Assembly (NCBI GenBank): GCA_963728965.1
Contig: CAVSMH010000003.1
Location: 1-64,000, forward strand
Direction of reading: 5' to 3'
Length of the DNA: 64,000 bases
Source: DASQZT01 sp963728965
Lineage (GTDB): Bacteria; Acidobacteriota; Terriglobia; Bryobacterales; Bryobacteraceae
The notes below the pieces were generated by a model that saw only the letters and a program-made list of their open reading frames with translations, made no database searches and was not told the DNA's origin. Of the stretch, positions 33,908-42,751 are shown piece by piece (the stretch's first letter is position 1; every line of letters starts with the position of its first letter). The translations under genes were made by a program, and so were the position numbers.

Positions 33908-34566
33908 GCGCGTTCTCGATCATTCTGATCGATCTGCTGCTGGCCGGCGACAATGCCCTGGTGATCGCCATGGCCGTGCGCTCCCTTCCCCGGCGCGAGC
34001 GGCGCCTGAGCATCGCGGGCGGAGCCGCCGTGGCAGTGGCGTTGCGGATCGCGTTGACCACCGTGGCCGCCCGCCTTCTCACGGTTCCCTACCTGCGCCT
34101 CGCCGGCGGATTTCTCATCTTATGGATCGCACTGAAAGTCCTGGTCGATGCCAGTGATCCGCCCGATGCCGCCCCCGCCCCGGCCCGCCTCTGGCAGGCG
34201 ATCTGGTACATCGTCCTCGCCGATCTCACCATGTCGACCGACAATATCCTGGCAATTGCCGGCGCCTCTCAGGGCCACCTCGGCCTGATCGTGTTCGGCC
34301 TCTGTGTGAGCATACCTTTCGTCGTGTTGTCCAGCAACCTGCTGGCGCGGATCATGGACCGCTTTCCCGTGACGATCTACCTGGGCGCCGCCATCCTGGG
34401 CAAAGTCGGCGGCGAGATGATCCTGACCGATCCTTCCGTGGTGCGCCTGCTTCAGCCGACCAGCGCTTTGCGCTACGGCTTGGAAGCCTCCGTGATCGTG
34501 GTCCTGCTCGTGGCCGGCAGGCGGATCGCCGCCGCCCGCCTGCGCCAGGATGGGGCAGTCTCCTGA
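33892..34566 (+). CDS. TerC/YjbE-family membrane protein
   Basis: 224 aa with about seven spans. The TerC signature has two Asp-Asn repeats: IDLLLAGDNALVIAMAVRSL and VLADLTMSTDNILAIAGAS. YjbE/TerC proteins are linked to manganese efflux or metal insertion into exported proteins. It overlaps ribF and could be co-expressed with it. A yybP-ykoY riboswitch, which often precedes such genes, is not seen. Confidence 0.85.
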   Translation: MPFFLSAFSIILIDLLLAGDNALVIAMAVRSLPRRERRLSIAGGAAVAVALRIALTTVAARLLTVPYLRLAGGFLILWIALKVLVDASDPPDAAPAPARLWQAIWYIVLADLTMSTDNILAIAGASQGHLGLIVFGLCVSIPFVVLSSNLLARIMDRFPVTIYLGAAILGKVGGEMILTDPSVVRLLQPTSALRYGLEASVIVVLLVAGRRIAAARLRQDGAVS

Positions 34567-34647
34567 TTCTCGCGGACAGGTACCCGACCGCCCAGTCACC
34601 AGGTGTTTCTCTAGAAACTAATTGCACTGTCAGGGAGTCTAAAAACC

Positions 34648-35100
34648 ATGCGCTATTGGGCCTATTTTGCCGCCAAGATCCTTGTTGCCGCGGCGGCCTT
34701 ATTCGGCTTGCTGGCGTTGCTCAACCTGGTTTGGCCGCCGGAACCGAATTTCTTCTCATACGTTCCGCCCCGTTTTGTTTACGACTTGCCTTATACCCTG
34801 GCCGTGCTGGTGTGGTTCCTCCTCTGCACCGGCACCCTCTATCTGATCGTCCTGGACCAGCGTTACCGTTGCCGCGTGTGCCTGCGGCGCCTGCGCATGC
34901 CCGTCGAAACCGGCTCGTGGAGCCGCATGCTTCAGTTCGGCCGCCCACGGATCGAATACATCTGTCCGTATGGCCACGGAACCCTTCGCAAAGACGAATT
35001 GCAGATTGCCGGTCTGGAGAATGCCGAATGGACTCGCCATTCCGACGACATGTGGGAAGAGCTTTGCGCCTCTCCTAAAGGACCCATCGAAAAGCAGTGA
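34648..35100 (+). CDS. Two-span membrane protein with zinc ribbon
   Basis: 150 aa. Two membrane helices (ILVAAAALFGLLALLNLVW, LPYTLAVLVWFLLCTGTLYL) precede a cytosolic zinc-ribbon-like part: YRCRVCLRRLRMPVETG and IEYICPYGHGTLRKDE. The acidic tail ends just before the next gene, which starts at an overlapping GTG. No known family. 34567..34647 shows no feature. Confidence 0.6.
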   Translation: MRYWAYFAAKILVAAAALFGLLALLNLVWPPEPNFFSYVPPRFVYDLPYTLAVLVWFLLCTGTLYLIVLDQRYRCRVCLRRLRMPVETGSWSRMLQFGRPRIEYICPYGHGTLRKDELQIAGLENAEWTRHSDDMWEELCASPKGPIEKQ

Positions 35101-35441
35101 ACCGCGTACCACGCTGGCGCATCGCCGCGGCAGTCGCGGTTCTAGCGGGAATGGCGTTGCTGCTGGCCGTCTTCGCTCCCTACTATTTCCGCAACCTGGA
35201 TTTGCAGAACTATGTCTCGGCAATCACCCACCGCGCCGATGCGGCCTCGAGTTCCGATCAGGCCTTACGCGCCATGGTCTTGGAGAAGGCCCGGCAACTG
35301 CGCCTGCCGGTAGCGGAAGACAACGTGCACGTCACCCACCGGACGGACGGCCTGCACATTGACGTGCGCTACTTCGTGCGCGTCGACCTGCCCGGATACA
35401 CGGTCGATCTCCACTTCTATCCCGGCGCCGGCAGCCATTAG
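35097..35441 (+). CDS. Small membrane-anchored hypothetical protein
   Basis: The GTG at 35097 overlaps the previous TGA. The 114-aa product has one membrane span (RIAAAVAVLAGMALLLAVFA). An extracytoplasmic helix-strand domain follows (LRAMVLEKARQLRLPVAEDN and VDVRYFVRVDLPGYTVD-like strands), resembling the DUF4845 layout. Function unknown; coupled to the zinc-ribbon membrane protein. Confidence 0.55.
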   Translation: MNRVPRWRIAAAVAVLAGMALLLAVFAPYYFRNLDLQNYVSAITHRADAASSSDQALRAMVLEKARQLRLPVAEDNVHVTHRTDGLHIDVRYFVRVDLPGYTVDLHFYPGAGSH

Positions 35442-35485
35442 CCGTACCGCGCGGGTAGGCGGCGCGCCGACTCCGCCTTGCCAAC

Positions 35486-37975
35486 TTACATCTCGCGGAG
35501 GGCCTCGGCCGGGTGAACGGACGATGCCCGCCACGCCGGCACCATGGCGGCCAGGGCTCCAACCGCAAAAAGCGCCGCCACGACGAATGCGTACGTCCAG
35601 CCATCCACGGGCTTCACCCCGTAAAGAAAGCTGCCCACCAGACGCCCTGTCGAGAGCGCCAGCGCCAGTCCCGCGGCGAGGCCGATCGCCACGATCAGCG
35701 ACCCCTCCCGCAGTACCATTCCCAGGATGCGGTGGCGCGTGGCACCCAGGGCGAGCCGAATCCCGATCTCCTGCCGCCGTCCGCTGACCACCTGAGCCAG
35801 CACGCCATACAGGCCGGCGATCACCAGCAAAACAGCCAAACCCGCAAATGCGCCGATGAGGTACAGCCCCAGGCGCGCGTTGAAATTGCTCTCGTCCACT
35901 GCCTGCCGCAACGTGCGAAAGTGATCGAGCGCCAGTTGCGGGGCCGCCCCCCGCACGACTGCGCGCGCCTCCGCAGCCACGTCGACATCGGCGCGCGTCT
36001 TCACAACGAAGGTGACCATGGTCTTGACGAGCGCCGGGTAGAACAGCGACGAACTGGGGATCTGCTCGTAAGGCAACATCAGCAGCGGCTGCGGAGCCTG
36101 CGCGGCGCTCGTATCCACCTGATCTCCGATAACGCCGATGATGGTGTAGGGCCCCGGCATTCCCGTTGTCTCGCCGCCCAAATCCAACTGCTGCCCCACC
36201 GGATTCCGGCCCGCGAAGTACTTTCGGACGAACGATTCGTTGATCGCCGCTACGTATGCCCGATTGGCCGTGTCCGCATCGCCGATCATCCGCCCGCGCA
36301 CGACCGCCGTTCCCATCGACCGTTCGTAACCGCCGCTCACCGCGGTCATTTTGGCTTCGGGCGGATGGTCCGGGTCATCCGGCTGCCCCACGATGCGAAA
36401 GCTGGTCCGCATCGATAGGCCGGAGAACGGTGCCGCGGTGGTCAGCCCCGCGTCCAGGACTCCGGGGGCGTTCCGCAACTGCTCGAGTGCCGGGCGATAG
36501 GCCTGCGTTGCCACCGAAGACGCCGGCGATTGCGGGCCGGACGCACCGGTCATGTTCCCGAAACCCGCCGCATCCGCCGGCATCGCCACGAAGGTAGTGA
36601 CACGCGCCGTGTCGAAGCCCAGCCGGGTGTGCTCCAGATTCCATAGCGTGCGGAAAAGCAGTCCGGTGGCCACCAGCAGGAGGGCCGATAGCGCCAATTC
36701 GGCCGCCACCAGCCAACTGGCCGCCCGTCCGCGCAAAGACCGCGTCGGCCGCCCGCGGGCGGCCCCCTGGAGCGCCCGTTGTGGATCGCTCCGCGCTACC
36801 AGCACCGCCGGCACGAACGAGGACAGAACCGTCGTCAGGCTGGCAATGGTGGCCAACAGCAGGATGATGCTCCAGCGCACCTGAATCGTTTCGGCGCGGG
36901 GAAGAGTGCCCGGGGGCAGCTTGTGGATGGCGGCGATGGCCCAATTGGCGAGCCCCAAGCCAAATAGACAGCCCAGCACACTCAGCAGCCCGCCCTCCAC
37001 CATCATCTGCGCCACCAGGCGCCCTCGACCGGCGCCCAGCGCCGCACGCAGCGCGAACTCCTGGCGCCGCGCGAGGCAGCGGCCGATCAGCAGGTTCGCC
37101 ACGTTGCCGCAGGCAATCAAGAGCACCAGCCCCAGCGCCGCCAGCAGCGCCAGCAGCACCGTTCGCACCGGTCCGGTCAGCAGTTCCCGGTAGGTGGCCG
37201 TGCGAAACGCCAGGTCCCGGCTCGCCCGCCCATCGGTCCGGCGGATGGCCTGCGCCACCGCACCCAGGTCGGCCTGCGCCTGCGCTACCGTCGTTCCCGG
37301 CGCGAGTTTCGCCAGAATCCTCAGGAAGTGGTAACCGCGATCGGTCTGCATCTCCGCGGAAGGCTGCAACGGCAACCAGAGGCCCGTCTCGACAGCGGCG
37401 CCCATGGAATCCGGGAACCGGAAGCCGCGTCGCATGATCCCCACCACCGTCCGTTCGCGGCCGTTCACCCGTACCGCGCGCCCGACCATCGCCCTGTCTC
37501 CATGGAACGCCTGGCGCCACAAGCCCTCCGAAAGCAGCGCGGCCGGCGGACCTCCCGGCTGGCCTTCCTCGCTGGTGAAGGTCCGCCCGAATAGCGGCTG
37601 CGCCCCCAGCATCGCGAACAGGTTCGGCGTCACGCCCGGCGCGGCGACGCTCAGCAGCCCCTCGCCCGTCTGTACCACCCCGACATCATCGGAATTCGCC
37701 GCCACCGCGCCGAAGCTGCGAGCCTGCTCGCGAATGTCCCGGTAGTCGAGCCAGGAGGAGGATCCTGATGGTCCCGAATCGTTCGGGCCGATACTCACCA
37801 GCCGCTCCGCGTTCGCATACGGGAGCGGCCGCAGCAGCACGCTCTCGAGTACCGTGAACATCGCCGTGTTGGCACCGATTCCCAGCGCAAGTGTCGCCAC
37901 CGCTAGCGCGGTGAAGCCGGGCGTTTGGCGCAACTGCCGGCATGCATATCGAAAGTCCTGGAGGATAGCTTGCAT
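35486..37975 (-). CDS. ADOP-type (acidobacterial duplicated orphan permease) ABC permease
   Basis: 829 aa. The start RYACRQLRQTPGFTALAVAT, then LALGIGANTAMFTVLESVLL, is the hallmark of ADOP proteins. These are MacB-like permeases with two copies of the MacB_PCD/FtsX unit in one chain and no ATPase partner. The first unit ends around residue 390; the second covers the rest and ends VSGRRQEIGIRLALGATRHR with a C-terminal span. It starts 22 bases after the C39 exporter, so it is probably the last gene of the RiPP operon. Substrate unknown; a role in immunity or export would be inference. Confidence 0.9.
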   Translation of the reverse strand: MQAILQDFRYACRQLRQTPGFTALAVATLALGIGANTAMFTVLESVLLRPLPYANAERLVSIGPNDSGPSGSSSWLDYRDIREQARSFGAVAANSDDVGVVQTGEGLLSVAAPGVTPNLFAMLGAQPLFGRTFTSEEGQPGGPPAALLSEGLWRQAFHGDRAMVGRAVRVNGRERTVVGIMRRGFRFPDSMGAAVETGLWLPLQPSAEMQTDRGYHFLRILAKLAPGTTVAQAQADLGAVAQAIRRTDGRASRDLAFRTATYRELLTGPVRTVLLALLAALGLVLLIACGNVANLLIGRCLARRQEFALRAALGAGRGRLVAQMMVEGGLLSVLGCLFGLGLANWAIAAIHKLPPGTLPRAETIQVRWSIILLLATIASLTTVLSSFVPAVLVARSDPQRALQGAARGRPTRSLRGRAASWLVAAELALSALLLVATGLLFRTLWNLEHTRLGFDTARVTTFVAMPADAAGFGNMTGASGPQSPASSVATQAYRPALEQLRNAPGVLDAGLTTAAPFSGLSMRTSFRIVGQPDDPDHPPEAKMTAVSGGYERSMGTAVVRGRMIGDADTANRAYVAAINESFVRKYFAGRNPVGQQLDLGGETTGMPGPYTIIGVIGDQVDTSAAQAPQPLLMLPYEQIPSSSLFYPALVKTMVTFVVKTRADVDVAAEARAVVRGAAPQLALDHFRTLRQAVDESNFNARLGLYLIGAFAGLAVLLVIAGLYGVLAQVVSGRRQEIGIRLALGATRHRILGMVLREGSLIVAIGLAAGLALALSTGRLVGSFLYGVKPVDGWTYAFVVAALFAVGALAAMVPAWRASSVHPAEALREM

Positions 37976-37997
37976 GGTCGATACTCCCTTAGAGCCG

Positions 37998-40106
37998 TCA
38001 ACGCACCCGCGTGACCTGTCCGTCCCGAATCTCGTAAACGATATCGGACACCGTCAGCAGGTGCGAGCGATGGGCCACCACGATTCGGGTGGGCGCGAGG
38101 CTGGCCAGCACCTCGCTGATCTTCTGCTCGGAAACGGCGTCCAGATTGGCCGTGCCCTCGTCGAATAGGATCAGGCCCGGCTCACGGTACAACGCTCGCG
38201 CAATCAGAATGCGCTGGCGCTGCCCGCCCGAAACCTGGAGCCCCATGTCGCCCACCAGCGTGCCGTATTCCATCGGCATGGCGTCGATTTCGTCGTGAAT
38301 CGCCGCGGCGCGGGCCGCCCCGCGAACCTTGTCCATGTCGATTACGCTGTCGAAGAACGCGATGTTCTCGCTGATGGACCCGGCCAGCAGCGTATCGTCC
38401 TGCATGACCGTGCCGAAACGCTCGCGCCATACCTGCCGGTTTACGCTCTCGATCGGCACGCCATCGAGCAAGACGCGCCCCTGTTGCGGCGTTTCGATGC
38501 CGAGGATCAGCTTGATCAGGGTGGATTTGCCGCTCCCGGACGGCCCCACGAACGCCACGCAGGCGCCGGCGGGAATATCGACGGTGACATTGTCGAGCAC
38601 CAGCGGCTCGCTCGCGGCGTAGCGGAAGCTGACGTTTTCGAGGCGTAGGTGGCCGGGGCCTTCCACCGGCATCGCGCCCCCGCCCTGCGGCTCGGCCTCG
38701 GTCAGCATCAGATCGTCCAGCCGCCGCAGGTGGACGCCGGCCATCTGCAGCGCCCACAGGTTTTCCATCACCGTCGAGAGCCGTTCCCGGAAGACGCCGC
38801 GATAGGCCAGAAACCCGAACAGCACGCCGGTGCTCACCGGCGCGAAACCCACGCCCAAGACGCCCACGCTCAATACGGCGACCCACTCCAGCGCGGCCGC
38901 CGCCGAAACAATCGTGGCAATGGTGGTTTGGCGGCGGGTCAGGCGGGTGTTGGCGTTCAGCACCGAGACCAGTTGGTTCTCCCACACCGCGAAACGCTGC
39001 GCCTCCCGCCCTGCCAGCTTGATGGCCTGAATGGCGCGCACCGACTCGAGAAGCTGCGACAGTTCCTTGCTTTCCGCCTCGAGCAGATCTTCGGAGAGTT
39101 CGCGCTGGCGGCGCAGGCTCGCCAGCCGGACCGACGCCTCGAGGGCCAGCCCCAGGATCACGATCATGGCAAGATGCGGGCTGAAGCGGATCATCAGCGC
39201 CGCGGTCACCAGGCCCACGGCTACGTCGATCACCAGCGGCGCCGCCTGTTCGGTCGCGAAGCGGCGGATCGTATCCACCGAACGCACGCGGGACAGCACG
39301 TCCCCCAGCATCTGCCGCTGAAAGAAGGCCACGGGAAGCGAAAACAGCCGCGCCACAATGTGGGTGGAGACGCGGTGGACAAAGATGCTGCCCAGCCGGA
39401 TCACTACGATACCCCTGGCCCAGGCGGAGCCGGCCTGCACCGCCAGCACCATCACGATGCCGCCGGCAATCCACATCACCCGCGGATCGGACAGGCTCCC
39501 GCCGGAATGGTCGATGATGGCGCGGTAAGCAAAGGGCAGCGCGATGATCGCCGCCTGAAGGAGAATCGTGAGCCAGAGCGCGCGGAGTGCCGACGAGCGC
39601 AGACCGCGGTCGTCCACCCAGGCCCGCCGAAAACTGCGCGAGAGGCGCAGCACTCCCGGCTGGAAGCTGTCGGTGGGCGTGAACTCCACCGCGATGCCGG
39701 TGAAATTTCCGGTGATCGCCTCGAGCGGCGCACGCAGCCGGCCCCGCGCCGGATCGACAATCCACGCGGTCTTCCCCACCACCCGCTCCAACACCACGAA
39801 GTGGTCCATGTTCCAGTGCAGGATGGCTGGGAGCTTCAGTTCGCCCAAACGCTTCAGGCCGATACGGACGGGGCGCGCGGCCAGGCCGATACCGGCGGCC
39901 AGGTTCATCAACGTGCGCAGGCTGACGCCTCGCGGGGTCGCTGTCATTCGCGAGCGCAGGGCCGTGAGATCGGCTTTGAGCCCCCACGCCCCGGCAATCA
40001 TCGCCAGCGAGGCCAATCCGCATTCGCTGATCTCTCCCTGGAGAATCACCGGCACGGGTCCCGCGGGGGTGGCCGGTGCGACCGGTTTAGCGGGTGCCGC
40101 GGTCAT
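37998..40106 (-). CDS. C39-peptidase ABC exporter (PCAT)
   Basis: The ATG at 40106 gives 702 aa. The N-terminal C39 domain has the Gln-Cys motif (QGEISECGLASLAMIAG, Q23/C29), H102 in HWNMDHFVVL and D118 in WIVDPARGRL, so the peptidase looks active. Six membrane helices follow (about 165-430). The ATPase has GPSGSGKSTLIKLIL, a signature QVSGGQRQRILIARAL and LILFDEGTANLD. PCATs cut precursors after double glycine and export the core. The upstream 59-aa peptide carries such a site. It overlaps the 64-aa gene by four bases. Confidence 0.92.
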   Translation of the reverse strand: MTAAPAKPVAPATPAGPVPVILQGEISECGLASLAMIAGAWGLKADLTALRSRMTATPRGVSLRTLMNLAAGIGLAARPVRIGLKRLGELKLPAILHWNMDHFVVLERVVGKTAWIVDPARGRLRAPLEAITGNFTGIAVEFTPTDSFQPGVLRLSRSFRRAWVDDRGLRSSALRALWLTILLQAAIIALPFAYRAIIDHSGGSLSDPRVMWIAGGIVMVLAVQAGSAWARGIVVIRLGSIFVHRVSTHIVARLFSLPVAFFQRQMLGDVLSRVRSVDTIRRFATEQAAPLVIDVAVGLVTAALMIRFSPHLAMIVILGLALEASVRLASLRRQRELSEDLLEAESKELSQLLESVRAIQAIKLAGREAQRFAVWENQLVSVLNANTRLTRRQTTIATIVSAAAALEWVAVLSVGVLGVGFAPVSTGVLFGFLAYRGVFRERLSTVMENLWALQMAGVHLRRLDDLMLTEAEPQGGGAMPVEGPGHLRLENVSFRYAASEPLVLDNVTVDIPAGACVAFVGPSGSGKSTLIKLILGIETPQQGRVLLDGVPIESVNRQVWRERFGTVMQDDTLLAGSISENIAFFDSVIDMDKVRGAARAAAIHDEIDAMPMEYGTLVGDMGLQVSGGQRQRILIARALYREPGLILFDEGTANLDAVSEQKISEVLASLAPTRIVVAHRSHLLTVSDIVYEIRDGQVTRVR

Positions 40107-40297
40107 GAGTGCATCGTCCCCACAAACAGGGCGGCCAGGGCGGCCGCGACGGCCAGCGACAGGGCCATGATGATCCACACTTCACCACGCAGGCGGGCGC
40201 TCCAGGGCTCCCCCGCGCGACGCGTGGCATATGCCTCCACGGCTTCCGGACGGAAGATGCGCTGATTGTCCAAACGCTTCACCGCTTCGGTTGTCAT
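40103..40297 (-). CDS. 64-aa membrane anchor resembling the N-terminus of an HlyD adaptor
   Basis: The ATG at 40297 directly abuts the stop of the HExxH gene, and its stop overlaps the exporter ATG. The sequence NQRIFRPEAVEAYATRRAGE, then ARLRGEVWIIMALSLAVAAA with LAALFVG, is the cytosolic-plus-membrane start of RiPP/bacteriocin membrane fusion proteins (LFRPEAL...GEI pattern). The periplasmic coiled coil and barrel are missing. Exact overlaps on both sides argue that it is an intact small gene rather than random debris. Confidence 0.6.
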   Translation of the reverse strand: MTTEAVKRLDNQRIFRPEAVEAYATRRAGEPWSARLRGEVWIIMALSLAVAAALAALFVGTMHS

Positions 40298-41467
40298 TCA
40301 TTGCTCCATTGCCGAATCGACGGCCTCGCACAGGCTTTTCCAAAACGCGCACCCCGACTCGGTGAGGCTCCGCGTGCGATCGAGCGCGGGCCGGTAATCC
40401 CGGGCGAACCATTCCCGGTGCTGCTCGAATCGCTCCCGGGAAGAGGGGTCCAGCTCGGTGGTGCGGCCGAGCGTCGCGTAGTACAGAATCATGTTGCCCA
40501 CCGCATGCGCACCGGTAAGCACGCGATCGAGGGTGCGATGCGCGCGTTTGATGGGCGAATAATGTGTCTCCGTGCTGCCGGCCGATACCAGCGGAGCCAT
40601 CATCGTGTAGGCCAACATGTGCTGGTGCGCGCATTCGTGCACCAGCACCTCTCCGCAAAACACGGCACAGGCGGGCGCTTCGATGGCGATCAATCCCGGA
40701 TGATCGAGCGAGCTTCCGGATTGGGTCGTATGACGGCCGCTGGGCTCGATCAGCAGGCAGCCCGCCGCGGTGCTGGCCACCCATGCGGCGAAGATCGGCG
40801 TGCGCTCGAGAATCAACTGCCAGCCCTGATGAATGGTTCCGATGCGTGGATCGTTGGCGGCGGGCCGCGGCGGAGCTTCCACCGGCGGAGCCTGGGCTAT
40901 CCACGGGAATGCTTCGGCAGAGTGACGCAGTCCGCTGGCGGTGACGTATCGCGGGGCCAGGCCTCCACTGGGGAAGGCCGTCCATGGTCCGGCGGGTGCT
41001 TCGCCGGGCCGCCATTGCCGCCCATCGCCGGCGACATACGAAACGTCGCCAAGGCCGCTCGCGATCTGAATCGTCCGTCCATCGGCCGAGAGACGGCACC
41101 GGCCCTCAACCGGAGTCAGCCAACCATCCAGGTAAAGCCAGCGCGGCGTATCGAGGCGCGTCTCCAGGGAGCCGGTGCCGCCCATGCCCGCGCCCGCGGC
41201 GGCTGCCTGGAGCGCCGCCAGCGCATGCGAATGCTCGCGGTAGGCCGCCAGCGCCAGCCCCGTTTCCGGACGCCACGCGCTGCCATGGCCCGCCGAAAAC
41301 GCCAGCAACGCCTCCGCCGCCCCCTGCTCGCCGGCCTCTGCCAGCGCCCCCGCCACGCGACGGCGCGTGCTGTTCCAACGTGCCATCGCCAGCGAGTTCA
41401 CCACGGCCGCGGCCTCGCCGCCGGCCGGGGTTGCGAATGCCTTTGCGTAAGTGAGTGGATCCGTCAC
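40298..41467 (-). CDS. HExxH-motif peptide-modification protein
   Basis: 389 aa from a GTG at 41467. The C-terminal half holds VLVHECAHQHMLAYTMM (H277-E-C-A-H281) and THYSPIKRAHRTLDRVLTGA, the layout of the HEXXH-containing peptide-modification family found beside FxsB-like radical SAM enzymes. Recent work reports that family as Fe(II)/2-oxoglutarate peptide beta-hydroxylases rather than proteases. The N-terminal 180 residues are helical with an Ala-rich part. The adjacent precursor is the obvious substrate; the reaction is inferred. Confidence 0.75.
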   Translation of the reverse strand: MTDPLTYAKAFATPAGGEAAAVVNSLAMARWNSTRRRVAGALAEAGEQGAAEALLAFSAGHGSAWRPETGLALAAYREHSHALAALQAAAAGAGMGGTGSLETRLDTPRWLYLDGWLTPVEGRCRLSADGRTIQIASGLGDVSYVAGDGRQWRPGEAPAGPWTAFPSGGLAPRYVTASGLRHSAEAFPWIAQAPPVEAPPRPAANDPRIGTIHQGWQLILERTPIFAAWVASTAAGCLLIEPSGRHTTQSGSSLDHPGLIAIEAPACAVFCGEVLVHECAHQHMLAYTMMAPLVSAGSTETHYSPIKRAHRTLDRVLTGAHAVGNMILYYATLGRTTELDPSSRERFEQHREWFARDYRPALDRTRSLTESGCAFWKSLCEAVDSAMEQ

Positions 41468-41477
41468 CTTCGTTTCC

Positions 41478-42647
41478 TCAAGCCGCCAGCCGCAGCGCGA
41501 CCTCGGAAAGCGGCATCCCGTTTCTCACCAGGAACGCGCCGATTTCCGCGTACATCTCTTTCAACCCGTTGCAGTACAGGGAATGGTTGCCAAAACCTCG
41601 CGATTTCGAATATCGATTGATCGGCCGGCCGGCTTTGCAGATCTTCCACCAGCCGCAGTCCTTGCAGCCCTCCGGCCGCACCGTGGCCGCTACGGCCTGC
41701 TCGCGCCAGGCGTCGGAATCGACCAGATCCCGCAGGTTGGCGTCGGCCACATTCAATCCCATAAACGCGAAGCGCGGATCCAGCGTCCGCAGCGTGTCCT
41801 CCGGCCCCAGGTCCCCATTCGAAGAAACCGAAATGATGTTGCGGTAGTCGTCGCGGTACGTTTCCACCAGTTCCATGGCGTGCGGGTCGATCATCGCAGA
41901 CAACAGCTCCGAAAAAACGCGGATGCGGATCTTGGGGTTCTTATCGGCCAGCCACGCTCGCAGCGACGAAACCAGAAACCGTTCCACGCCGCGCACGATG
42001 GACGGATCCACCACCGAATCCCAGGTGTAGTCCGGGGTGAGGAAACTCATGCGGGTCACACCCAGGTCATGCGCGAAGTGGCGATACACTTCGCCGCCGT
42101 CCGCCGCGGGATTGATCACCGAGAGCAGGCCCGGCTCGCCCATTCTGCCCTGTGCCGCGGCATCCTGCAACCGCCGCAGGCCGGCCACGGTCCGGTCGTA
42201 GGAACCCCGGCCCTTCAGGTCGAGCCGGTGCGCGTCGTTCACCGCGGGGGGGCCGTCCAGAGAAACGCCCGCCGACACGCGGTGGCGCTCGAACAGGTCG
42301 ATCCAGGCGCCGTCCACCAGCACGCCGTTGGTCTGCAGTCCGAAGTCGAATTGGAAACCGTTCTCGTGGCCCCGCAGCGTCTCGCACATGCGGGCGAACC
42401 GCGGCCGGCTCATCAGCAGCGGTTCGCCGCCGTGAAAAATAACCGTGACGGTCTTCAACCCGTAGTCTCGCGCCGCTCGCGCGGCAAACCCGCCGAGATT
42501 GTCCACCACGCGCTCCGGCACTACCGGAGGATGCGATTTCCAACTGTCATCGCCCCCGAAAAAAAAGTAACAGTAGTCGCACTTCAGATTGCAGCGCTCG
42601 CTGATCTTGAAGACGATATTGAGGTATTGCATGCGTGTGGATGTCAT
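41478..42647 (-). CDS. Radical SAM/SPASM peptide maturase, FxsB-like
   Basis: The ATG at 42647 gives 389 aa. The SAM-binding cluster is C19-xxx-C23-xx-C26 (SERCNLKCDYCYFFFGGDDSW), followed by VIFHGGEPLLM and the usual radical-SAM strands. The SPASM domain at the end has C328/C331/C337 (CKDCGWWKICKAG) and C359 (YCNGLKEMY). The GDDSW after the cluster and the GGEPLL resemble FxsB and related cyclophane-forming enzymes. An aromatic-side-chain cross-link in the precursor core is therefore a reasonable prediction. It ends 10 bases before the HExxH gene. Confidence 0.85.
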   Translation of the reverse strand: MTSTRMQYLNIVFKISERCNLKCDYCYFFFGGDDSWKSHPPVVPERVVDNLGGFAARAARDYGLKTVTVIFHGGEPLLMSRPRFARMCETLRGHENGFQFDFGLQTNGVLVDGAWIDLFERHRVSAGVSLDGPPAVNDAHRLDLKGRGSYDRTVAGLRRLQDAAAQGRMGEPGLLSVINPAADGGEVYRHFAHDLGVTRMSFLTPDYTWDSVVDPSIVRGVERFLVSSLRAWLADKNPKIRIRVFSELLSAMIDPHAMELVETYRDDYRNIISVSSNGDLGPEDTLRTLDPRFAFMGLNVADANLRDLVDSDAWREQAVAATVRPEGCKDCGWWKICKAGRPINRYSKSRGFGNHSLYCNGLKEMYAEIGAFLVRNGMPLSEVALRLAA

Positions 42648-42684
42648 GAGTGATCCTGTAAAAACCGGTCCGAGAAAGATGCGA

Positions 42685-42708
42685 CTTCTCCATCTATAGC
42701 TGGAGAAG
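42685..42708 (-). terminator. Hairpin between precursor and radical SAM gene
   Basis: CTTCTCCA and TGGAGAAG form a perfect 8-bp stem with an 8-base loop in the 104-base gap between the precursor stop and the maturase start. The following bases (TCGCATCTTTCTCGG) have only a weak U run. In RiPP operons such hairpins often act as partial terminators or stabilisers so that more precursor than enzyme is made. Confidence 0.5.
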
Positions 42709-42751
42709 CGCGCACCCTCTCTCACCACCCGGCCGATTCCGGAAGCCTTGG

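Noticed and set aside
33850..33910. Possible yybP-ykoY riboswitch for the TerC gene
   Set aside because: The gene starts inside ribF with no leader, so there is no room for one.
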